A DNA stretch of 26,378 nucleotides, taken from contig NZ_CALIST010000066.1 of assembly GCF_938041645.1 (NCBI RefSeq), positions 1 through 26,378 on the forward strand, read 5' to 3'. Shown piece by piece: positions 1-5,304 of the stretch (the stretch's first letter is position 1; every line of letters begins with the position of its first letter). Below the pieces are notes generated by a model. That model searched no databases, was not told the DNA's origin, and saw only the letters and a list, made by a program, of their open reading frames with translations. The stretch comes from an uncultured Campylobacter sp. (GTDB taxonomy: Bacteria > Campylobacterota > Campylobacteria > Campylobacterales > Campylobacteraceae). The position numbers were made by a program, and so were the translations under genes.

Positions 1-61
1 CGTGAAATTATAATCTTAGAATTTTAAAATTTCTTGAAATTTCAATATTAACTTTAATAGA

Positions 62-85
62 TTTTAGGGGCATATGCCCCTAAAA
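62..85. repeat. Perfect 24-bp palindrome downstream of dps
   Basis: The two 12-base halves around the central CATATG are perfectly complementary, with GGGGC/GCCCC cores flanked by TTTTA/TAAAA. It lies 22 bp past the dps stop codon and would fold into a hairpin in the dps transcript. The U-run that follows a classical intrinsic terminator is part of the stem here rather than downstream of it. Reading it as a dps transcript end or stability hairpin is therefore an inference. Confidence 0.5.
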
Positions 86-107
86 ATTTTGAAAGGATTT
101 GCGAGGA

Positions 108-551
108 TTATTTGCTTAGCATTGAGCTTAGCATCCATAGGCGTTTTTCATAATCGCCATAGTGATCCTGCGCGATATTTGAAGTAGTATCGTCGCCCTC
201 TGCTTCGGCTACCTCTTGAAGCTTTTTAAACTCTTCTACCAAATACTCGTAGGCTTTTTTGACGTTCTCAAGTACTTCGGTTACGCCGTAGCTGTCCTTT
301 GCGCTAATCGGAGCGTCTTTTGAAAGCTCAATTAGATCCTTAGCTTTAGTTACAGCCTTACCACCTATTTGAAGCGCGCGCTCAGCCATATCGTCGAAAA
401 GCTCGCCCATCTCGTCGTATGCTTTCTCGGTGTAAGCGTGAACTTGAGCGAATTGCAAGCCCTTAACATTCCAGTGATAATCGTGGAATACGACAAAGAA
501 CGCATGAGCGTCAGCCTGAAGTTTGTTTAGTTGTTTTACTGTTTTTGACAT
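108..551 (-). CDS. dps: Dps family DNA-binding / iron-storage mini-ferritin
   Basis: This 147-residue protein is the normal size for a Dps 12-mer subunit. The N-terminal part carries the Dps ferroxidase pattern: H and W in FHDYHWNVKGLQF (around residues 22-34), then HAYTEKAYDEMGELFDDMAER (about 38-58) with the acidic metal ligands. In Dps proteins these residues sit at the interface of two subunits, where ferrous iron is oxidised with hydrogen peroxide and stored. The protein should be cytosolic and protect DNA from Fenton chemistry. The ATG start has an AAAGGAG ribosome binding site five bases upstream and a TATAAT box behind it. The gene is single and divergent from the cell-shape operon. 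H. pylori NapA is the best-known relative. Family assignment is confident; iron or peroxide regulation is likely from the family, but I see no clear operator. Confidence 0.96.
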   Translation of the reverse strand: MSKTVKQLNKLQADAHAFFVVFHDYHWNVKGLQFAQVHAYTEKAYDEMGELFDDMAERALQIGGKAVTKAKDLIELSKDAPISAKDSYGVTEVLENVKKAYEYLVEEFKKLQEVAEAEGDDTTSNIAQDHYGDYEKRLWMLSSMLSK

Positions 552-579
552 TGTGTCTCCTTTACTTAAAATTGTTGGT

Positions 580-585
580 ATTATA
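580..585 (-). promoter_or_regulatory. -10 box of dps
   Basis: A perfect TATAAT on the minus strand lies 28 bases upstream of the dps start codon, within GTAGTATAATACC. Expected transcription start is around position 573, giving a short leader that contains the AAAGGAG site (557-563). No convincing -35 box is visible, which is usual for Campylobacter housekeeping promoters. Confidence 0.7.
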
Positions 586-680
586 CTACGATAACCTTAA
601 ACAGAAATAATACTAGATAATAAAATTTATCTTTTAGTGGAATTTTTGATTAACAGATTTTAAATTTATAAACAACTTTT

Positions 681-709
681 TTGAAATTTCAGCTAGACTA
701 CATTATAAT
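681..709 (+). promoter_or_regulatory. Near-consensus sigma-70 promoter of the cell-shape operon
   Basis: TTGAAA (681-686, five of six consensus bases) and a perfect TATAAT (704-709) are separated by exactly 17 bases. Standard spacing puts the transcription start at 716-717, which is the A of the preferred start codon of the M23 peptidase gene. No ribosome binding site precedes that codon, so the mRNA may be leaderless. The TTG that opens the longest possible frame is the -35 box itself, which argues against translation starting there. Confidence 0.7.
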
Positions 710-716
710 GCACGCC

Positions 717-1634
717 ATGAAAAACAAATTTATGATAACTATCACCGATCTTAACGGTTCTAGGAATTTTTTGCTCTCGCAAATCATCAAAAAGATCGCG
801 TTATATCTGGTGCTATTTGTTTTTACTATTTTCGTCACGGGCGCACTGTATATCAAGTATCTGGGCTCTAAAATCGACCGTCTTTCGCAGACCAAAACCG
901 AGCTTAACGAGCTGAATCAAAAGCTTCGCGACGGTATCGCGGCGAGCCAAATGGAATTTGAAGCTATCGAGGGCAAGATAGCCGATTTGGAGCATGAGTT
1001 CGGACTCGATCCCGAGGCCGATGAGCGCATGATCGATCGCCTCTCGCATATCAAGCCTACCTCCGAGGAGGAGATCAAAAGCCGCGCCGATGAGATCGTA
1101 AACCAAACCTTCTCAGATGCGCTGATAAAAGAGATATTTATGCAAATCCCAAACGGTAGAGTGATGCAAACCTATCAGCTTAGCGAGAGATTCGGCTGGC
1201 GCAACCACCCGATCTTAAAGCGCAAACAATTCCACCCCGGCGTCGATCTACGTACGCCGCTTAAAACGCCGATTTACGCGCCGGCAGACGGCATCATCCA
1301 ATACAGCGGAGCAGGCGGCAGCGGTTACGGCAACCTAGTTGAGATCCGCCACAACTACGGCTTTACAACGCGATACGCGCATCTGGATTCAAATTTAACC
1401 CGCAAAGTGGGCGAGTTCGTAAGTAAAGGTGATCTTATCGCTTTTAGCGGCAATACGGGCCTTAGCACGGGGCCGCATCTGCATTATGAGATCAGATTTT
1501 TGCAGTTACCGCTTAATCCGCTAAATTTCATCGAATGGAACAAAAAGAACTATAAAGAAATTTTTACCAAGGAGGAAGAAATCCCATGGCAGTCTTTAAT
1601 AAAGGCAATGCAAATACCGCTCAAACAACGATAA
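717..1634 (+). CDS. Membrane-anchored M23 (LytM-type) peptidoglycan endopeptidase, cell-shape type
   Basis: From the chosen ATG the protein is about 305 residues. It has a short cytoplasmic N-terminus, one membrane segment (about residues 27-48), a coiled-coil-like periplasmic stretch (about 50-95) and a C-terminal M23 domain. The zinc and catalytic residues are present: H173 and D177 in FHPGVDLRTP, H222 in RYAHLD, and H254/H256 in GPHLHYE. It should therefore be an active cleaver of peptide crosslinks. Pairing with the downstream bactofilin matches H. pylori Csd1/Csd2 with CcmA, which set helical cell shape. The frame can be extended to a TTG at 681, but that is the -35 box, and an ATG at 708 overlaps the -10 box, so 717 is preferred. 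The last 49 bases overlap the bactofilin gene. Exact orthology to Csd1, Csd2 or another M23 paralogue cannot be settled here. Confidence 0.93.
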   Translation: MKNKFMITITDLNGSRNFLLSQIIKKIALYLVLFVFTIFVTGALYIKYLGSKIDRLSQTKTELNELNQKLRDGIAASQMEFEAIEGKIADLEHEFGLDPEADERMIDRLSHIKPTSEEEIKSRADEIVNQTFSDALIKEIFMQIPNGRVMQTYQLSERFGWRNHPILKRKQFHPGVDLRTPLKTPIYAPADGIIQYSGAGGSGYGNLVEIRHNYGFTTRYAHLDSNLTRKVGEFVSKGDLIAFSGNTGLSTGPHLHYEIRFLQLPLNPLNFIEWNKKNYKEIFTKEEEIPWQSLIKAMQIPLKQR

Positions 1635-2002
1635 TCTCGGCAGGCACGCTCATCAAAGGAGAGCTGCGTCTATCGTGCATACTGCATATCGACGGCAACG
1701 TAGAAGGCGACGTGATCTCAGATAGCACCGTCGTCATCGGCAAAAACGGCACCGCGCGCGGCTCAATCAAGGCAAAGCATATCGTAATCAACGGCAAATT
1801 TTTCGGCAATATCGAAGCCGAGCTCGTCGAGCTGCTAGGCGGCGGTGTACTCGTAGGCGACGTGCTATCGCAAAGCTTTGGCATCGAAGTCGGCGCAAAA
1901 TTTAATGGAAAAAGCGCTGTAAGTGGCGGCGATCAAGCCCTAGTCATCGACGGCAGCGCAAGCGAAGACGTCAAGCTCATCGACAAAGCTCTAGGCGAAT
2001 AA
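1586..2002 (+). CDS. ccmA: Bactofilin (polymer-forming cytoskeletal protein), CcmA-like
   Basis: This 138-residue protein has the short repeated hydrophobic/glycine rungs of a bactofilin beta-helix, for example LHIDGNVEGDVISDSTVVIG, HIVINGKFFGNI and LLGGGVLVGDV. The helical core spans roughly residues 15-110, with flexible termini. Bactofilins self-assemble without nucleotide into filaments near the inner membrane and place cell-wall enzymes. H. pylori CcmA, next to M23 peptidases, is needed for curvature. The ATG follows an excellent AAGGAGG site (1569-1575). It begins 49 bases inside the M23 frame, an unusually long overlap that implies coupled expression. The name ccmA here means the curvature determinant, not the haem exporter. 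Confidence 0.93.
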   Translation: MAVFNKGNANTAQTTIISAGTLIKGELRLSCILHIDGNVEGDVISDSTVVIGKNGTARGSIKAKHIVINGKFFGNIEAELVELLGGGVLVGDVLSQSFGIEVGAKFNGKSAVSGGDQALVIDGSASEDVKLIDKALGE

Positions 2003-2024
2003 ATCGCGCACATTTGGAATTCTT

Positions 2025-2084
2025 GGGATTTTAAAGGCTTTGAAACTCGCAAAATTTCGGAATTTAAAAGCCTAAAAAATTCCC
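2025..2084 (+). other. Imperfect long hairpin downstream of the bactofilin gene
   Basis: GGGATTTTAAAGGCTTT (2025-2041) is nearly complementary to AAAAGCCTAAAAAATTCCC (2066-2084), with a perfect AGGCTTT/AAAGCCT core. It starts 23 bases after the bactofilin stop codon. A U-rich stretch follows only after a gap, so this may be a 3' stability structure rather than the terminator. Confidence 0.4.
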
Positions 2085-2236
2085 ATACTTTGAAATTTTT
2101 GAATTTGAAATTTTAAGAATTCTGAATATTTTAAAATTTTCTAAATATGGAATTTATACAAAATTTACTGCAAAAAACGCAGATTTTAAAATTAAATTTA
2201 AAAGCGTAACGAGATCGTTTACAATTTTGACCTCAT

Positions 2237-2275
2237 CGTCGCGCCTACTTTAAAAATTTGGCGACGTTATTTTTT
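2237..2275 (+). terminator. Probable intrinsic terminator of the M23-bactofilin operon
   Basis: CGTCGCGCC (2237-2245) pairs with GGCGACG (2260-2266), with a two-base bulge or an enlarged loop. TTATTTTTT (2267-2275) follows on the plus strand. It lies between convergent genes and overlaps the end of the 88-residue membrane protein gene. The stem-plus-U-run layout fits plus-strand termination; on the minus strand there is no U-run. Confidence 0.5.
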
Positions 2276-2533
2276 AGAATCTTTCGAGTTAATCATAAAT
2301 TTATCAATCAAAATAGCTAGCACTACAAATATAATCACGAATGCGATTACGTAGGTAATTTTAAGTTGATCTACTCCTTTCTCAAAAGCGAGAAAATCTA
2401 CAACAAAAGATGGATTATAAAAATTTCCAAACAGGGAGGCTAGCGTATCGATGCTATTCATATAAAAACCAGCTCCAAAAAAAGCAGCCACAAGTGCAAT
2501 AATACCCATCAACCTTTTAGCGTTAGACGACAC
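2267..2533 (-). CDS. Small two-helix membrane protein of unknown function
   Basis: I do not recognise the family. The 88 residues contain two hydrophobic segments, about 8-26 (RLMGIIALVAAFFGAGFYM) and about 58-77 (ITYVIAFVIIFVVLAILID). A roughly 30-residue polar/aromatic loop joins them and the C-terminus is lysine-rich (NSKDSKK). This suggests a hairpin in the inner membrane with the charged tail in the cytoplasm. The start is a GTG preceded by AAAAGGAT seven bases upstream. The main point of interest is upstream: a 12-base G tract lies directly against its TATACT -10 box, so expression may switch on and off. The gene is monocistronic, convergent with the bactofilin operon and more AT-rich than the neighbouring core genes. 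Confidence 0.7.
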   Translation of the reverse strand: MSSNAKRLMGIIALVAAFFGAGFYMNSIDTLASLFGNFYNPSFVVDFLAFEKGVDQLKITYVIAFVIIFVVLAILIDKFMINSKDSKK

Positions 2534-2563
2534 GGTAAATCCTTTTAAAAAATGTATTTGAAG

Positions 2564-2569
2564 AGTATA
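2564..2569 (-). promoter_or_regulatory. -10 box TATACT abutting a G tract
   Basis: On the minus strand TATACT follows immediately after twelve G residues and lies 31 bases upstream of the GTG start codon of the small membrane protein gene. A transcription start near 2557 would leave a leader of about 25 bases holding the AAAAGGAT site. Candidate -35 sequences upstream of the tract are poor (TAAGAT at a 16-base spacing), so the spacer length set by the G tract should matter. Confidence 0.6.
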
Positions 2570-2581
2570 CCCCCCCCCCCC
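2570..2581 (-). repeat. Homopolymeric G12 tract (C12 on the plus strand), likely phase-variable
   Basis: Twelve consecutive C bases on the plus strand read as G12 in the direction of the small membrane protein gene. G/C tracts of eight or more slip at high frequency in Campylobacter. This one occupies the promoter spacer rather than a reading frame, so length changes would alter the distance between -10 and upstream contacts, as known for Neisseria porA and opc. Confidence 0.85.
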
Positions 2582-2915
2582 ATTAATCTTAGCTTAAATT
2601 TCGTGCGATGACGAAGGTAGAAAATTTAAGGACCGGAATTTATATGCAGAATTTGCGCCAGATTTTACTGGACCACCATAAATTTAAAGAGGATTTTAAC
2701 GTAAAGTTATAGTAAACTTTGGAATTAAGCTTCAAAAATTTTAGAATTTGCAGGGCAAGCGAATTTATACTTAAAATTTTACTATGATAAATATGAATTC
2801 TTTTCATAGCGTCTTTTGACTCGTTATATCTCTTTGTGCCGCTAGCTCAAAATATCCGCGCGGCGATAAATTCTGCGGGCTAGGCTAATTTAAGCCCATT
2901 ATTAGATTAGTTATG
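2582..2915. other. Spacer between the G tract and tRNA-Ser
   Basis: No convincing gene is visible in these roughly 330 bases. The stretch is AT-rich with many AAATTT/GAATTT words. The only small plus-strand frame with an ATG (2644-2712, 22 codons) has a poorly spaced AAGGA and no recognisable features. Confidence 0.5.
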
Positions 2916-2921
2916 TATAAT
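2916..2921 (+). promoter_or_regulatory. -10 box of the tRNA-Ser gene
   Basis: A perfect TATAAT, preceded by TATG, ends 15 bases before the first base of the mature tRNA. This is compatible with a transcription start around 2928 and a short 5' leader for RNase P removal. Confidence 0.65.
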
Positions 2922-2936
2922 GCGACTTCTTTTTGT

Positions 2937-3027
2937 GGACAGATGGGTGAGTGGCCGAAACCACACCCCTGCTAAGGGTGCAGCTTCTAACCGGGGCTCG
3001 AGGGTTCAAATCCCTCTCTGTCCGCCA
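2937..3027 (+). tRNA. tRNA-Ser (anticodon GCU)
   Basis: The acceptor stem GGACAGA (2937-2943) pairs with TCTGTCC (3017-3023), followed by discriminator G and an encoded CCA (3025-3027). The anticodon loop CTGCTAA within CCC-CTGCTAA-GGG gives anticodon GCU, reading AGU/AGC serine codons. The long variable arm expected of a class II tRNA is present, and the T arm contains GGTTCAAATCC. The 91-base length including CCA is normal for tRNA-Ser. It stands alone between a small membrane protein gene and a lipoprotein gene, with its own -10 box. Confidence 0.97.
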
Positions 3028-3078
3028 CTATTTTAGAATTTAAATCAATAAAATTTCACTTCCGTGATTCAGCCGATT

Positions 3079-3708
3079 TCAGCCGCCTAGAATACTGCCT
3101 AAAAGCAGCACCGGCATCATTAGCGGCATCACGATGAGTCCTTGTATATCGGTATCCATTTTCGCATCGCGCTCGCTTTTGATCCCGCTATCGACCGCTA
3201 TACGCGCAGGGTACTCGATCGGCACGCTTAGACGGTGCGATCTGCGTAGCTCGTCGTGATCTTTTAAGCGCTTAAAATATTTGCCTTCGATCAGATAAGA
3301 GTAGCGAAACGTAGAGCTATACGCTGGCTCAAGCTGCTCGGGATCATCCATCAGCTTAGCCTGCACGGATAGCGGTAGATCGTATTTTACGAGCTCGATT
3401 TCGTGCTGGATATATGCGGCATCACTGCCTTCATTGTATCTGTCGATCGTGAGCATGCTTACGTTGCGCCTTATTGCGTCTTTATTTAGCGACGCCAGAC
3501 TCGCAACCTTGGCGCGCACGGCGCTAAGATTCGCATCAAATACGTAATCATAAATCTCGCCGCTCATACGCAGCTGACCGCCAGACGCCGCGCTCATAGC
3601 GATGATATGCTCGCGCCCTTGCATGTAGCCCGGCAAATTCTTACTCGCGCATCCGCTAAAAACCGCGCAGCATAGCGCCAAAACCGCGCCGCAAATCCAA
3701 AATTTCAT
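3079..3708 (-). CDS. Putative lipoprotein of unknown function
   Basis: The 209-residue product begins with a lipoprotein signal peptide: positively charged start, hydrophobic core, and FSGC with the lipidated cysteine at residue 20. The mature part is about 190 residues of mixed charge without a motif I recognise. It ends in a hydrophobic, glycine-terminated segment (VMPLMMPVLLLGSILGG), which is unusual for a soluble periplasmic lipoprotein and could be a second membrane contact. The ATG start has GAAGGAAG upstream and a TACAAT -10 candidate at 3737-3742. It appears to be transcribed alone. Lipidation and an envelope location are well supported; the function is unknown. Confidence 0.8.
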   Translation of the reverse strand: MKFWICGAVLALCCAVFSGCASKNLPGYMQGREHIIAMSAASGGQLRMSGEIYDYVFDANLSAVRAKVASLASLNKDAIRRNVSMLTIDRYNEGSDAAYIQHEIELVKYDLPLSVQAKLMDDPEQLEPAYSSTFRYSYLIEGKYFKRLKDHDELRRSHRLSVPIEYPARIAVDSGIKSERDAKMDTDIQGLIVMPLMMPVLLLGSILGG

Positions 3709-4086
3709 AAACTTCCTTCGTAAAATTTAAAGACAGATTGTATTAAATTTTGCCTTAACGAAAGTGGAATTTTACGGCGCAGCGGAATAGAATTCTGCGG
3801 TGGAATTCCATGGCGGCGACGCGTAGAATTCCGCGCGGATTTGCATTAGATTTCGATGAAATTTTACAAAAACGGGGGGGGCTAAAAACGCACGGAAAAG
3901 GCAAAATAAGCGCAATGGCACTGCCAAGATTTTAAAATTTTAAAATCTCGAGGAAATTTCGCGGAAGGAAGCGAGCTATTTGCGCGTCAAAATTTAACCG
4001 TCATCGCGAGCTTGCTTTTAAATTTTAAAATTTTACGGCAGGCTTTAGAATTTAAAATTCCAAAGCCCTTTTTGATATGCGGCGCG
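3709..4086. other. Intergenic region with recurring GGAATT words, a G8 tract and a hairpin
   Basis: No gene is supported. From about 3764 to 3850 the words GGAATT, GAATTC and GGCGGCG/GCGCGG recur in different orders. A run of eight G bases lies at 3874-3881. A near-perfect hairpin (GGCTTT...AAAGCC) at 4041-4067 lies just past the end of the leftward gene. The region separates the lipoprotein gene (its promoter lies at 3737-3742) from the 3' end of the dehydratase-like gene pair. Confidence 0.6.
4041..4067 (-). terminator. Hairpin past the dehydratase-like gene pair, possible terminator
   Basis: GGCTTTAGAAT and ATTCCAAAGCC form an 11-base-pair stem with one G-U pair or mismatch and a five-base loop. 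It lies 20 bases after the stop codon of the 405-residue protein gene. The better T-run (CTTTTTG) is on the plus-strand side, so its role in ending the minus-strand transcript is uncertain. Confidence 0.4.
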
Positions 4087-5304
4087 CTACTTTCTATTTG
4101 CGTTAGCAAGCATCAGCTTTATGCGGTTTTCTTGATTTACCGCGCTTGCGCCCGGGTCGTAGTCGATAGCGGCGATGTTTGCCTGCGGGTAGTTCTGTTT
4201 AATCTTTCGGATCATTCCGCGCGCGATGATGTGGTTTGGCAGGCAGCCGAAGGGCTGCGCGCACACGACGTTTTGTATGCCGTGGCGCATAAACTCGACC
4301 ATCTCCGCCGTCAGCAGCCAGCCCTCGCCCATCTTTACGCCGTGACCGATGTAGCCGTCGGCGGCGGCGCGAACCTCGCTAAATGGGCTCGGCGCGCGAA
4401 AGCCGAAGCGCTTCATCTGCTTAATCATCATGCGCTGGAAAAATTCCACTACCTTAGCGACTGCAAGCGAGCCGTAATACGCCGCGCCGCCCTTGCCGTA
4501 GAGCTGCTTGTCGTAGACCGCATCGTAGATGCAGGTAAGTACGAAGTCCATCAGCCCCGTATTGACGGGCTCGGCGTTTTCGCGGATGAGGTAGGCGTTT
4601 AGGCCGTTGTTGCCGATGGGCGAGTATTTGAGATAAATTTCGCCCACGATGCCCACCTTCACTCGCGGCTTATCGTCGCGCTCGATTTTAGCGAACTGCG
4701 AGAGGATAAATTTAAAATTTTTCTTAAGATTGAAAAACGATCTTTGGTCAGTCAAATTTTTGATCCGCTCGGCGCAGAGTTCGTAAATTTCATTCGTTTG
4801 GTTTTTGATCTTTTCGTAGGGCTTGCACTGATTATACAGCCCCATCATCAAATCGCCGTAAAATATCGCGGCGAAAAGCTTTAGAAGCGATTTTTTGCCG
4901 AGGCTAAATTCATTCTCATCTAGCGATCCAAAATTTAACGAGATCGCGGGAACGTAGCTAAAGCCGCTGTCCTCAAGCGCTTTGCGAAGCAAATTTATAT
5001 AGTTGCTCGCTCTGCAGCCGCCGCCCGTTTGGCTGATGAGAAGCGCTACCTTGTGCGTATCGAACTCGCCGCTTTTTAGCGCGTCAATAAACTGCCCGAT
5101 GACGAGCAGCGCGGGGTAGCACATGTCGTTATGCACGCTGCGAAGCCCCTCCTCGACGATATTTTGACGATTTTCGCCGAGCAAGACGCTCTTATAGCCC
5201 TCGTCGCGCAACACGCCTTGCATAAAGCGAAAATGCGGATCAATCATCGTGGGGATCAATATCGTGTGGGTCGCTTTCATATCTTTCGTAAATTTAGCAA
5301 ACAT
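4087..5304 (-). CDS. 2-hydroxyacyl-CoA dehydratase (HgdB)-like protein, COG3581 type
   Basis: This 405-residue protein resembles the C-terminal third of the large acyl-CoA dehydratase activase-related proteins of anaerobes. Conserved cysteine motifs are visible: NDMCYPALLVIGQ (about residue 62), SQTGGGCRASNY (about 112) and CAQPFGCLPNHI (about 350), where HgdB-like proteins hold iron-sulphur clusters. Its ATG overlaps the stop codon of the 984-residue partner by one base (TAATG), so the two are translationally coupled. In many other bacteria the two parts are one polypeptide. The likely role is the cluster-bearing partner of an ATP-driven low-potential electron transfer system, but the substrate is unknown. 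No classical dehydratase alpha/beta pair, CoA-transferase or ferredoxin gene is adjacent. Confidence 0.8.
   Translation of the reverse strand: MFAKFTKDMKATHTILIPTMIDPHFRFMQGVLRDEGYKSVLLGENRQNIVEEGLRSVHNDMCYPALLVIGQFIDALKSGEFDTHKVALLISQTGGGCRASNYINLLRKALEDSGFSYVPAISLNFGSLDENEFSLGKKSLLKLFAAIFYGDLMMGLYNQCKPYEKIKNQTNEIYELCAERIKNLTDQRSFFNLKKNFKFILSQFAKIERDDKPRVKVGIVGEIYLKYSPIGNNGLNAYLIRENAEPVNTGLMDFVLTCIYDAVYDKQLYGKGGAAYYGSLAVAKVVEFFQRMMIKQMKRFGFRAPSPFSEVRAAADGYIGHGVKMGEGWLLTAEMVEFMRHGIQNVVCAQPFGCLPNHIIARGMIRKIKQNYPQANIAAIDYDPGASAVNQENRIKLMLANANRK

Noticed and set aside
681..716. TTG start extending the M23 peptidase by 12 residues
   Set aside because: The TTG is the first half of a near-consensus -35 box and no ribosome binding site precedes it; the extra residues do not look like a natural N-terminus.
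2644..2712. 22-codon plus-strand frame in the spacer before tRNA-Ser
   Set aside because: AAGGA is about 11 bases from the ATG, the peptide has no feature, and no promoter is evident.
2937..3027. tRNA-Ser as an integration site for a mobile island
   Set aside because: No integrase gene and no repeat of the tRNA 3' end was found nearby; the flanking genes do not form an obvious island.
4012..4602. Long plus-strand open frame of 196 codons opposite the dehydratase-like gene
   Set aside because: It lies antisense to a well-supported conserved gene, has no family motif, and is a shadow caused by codon bias.
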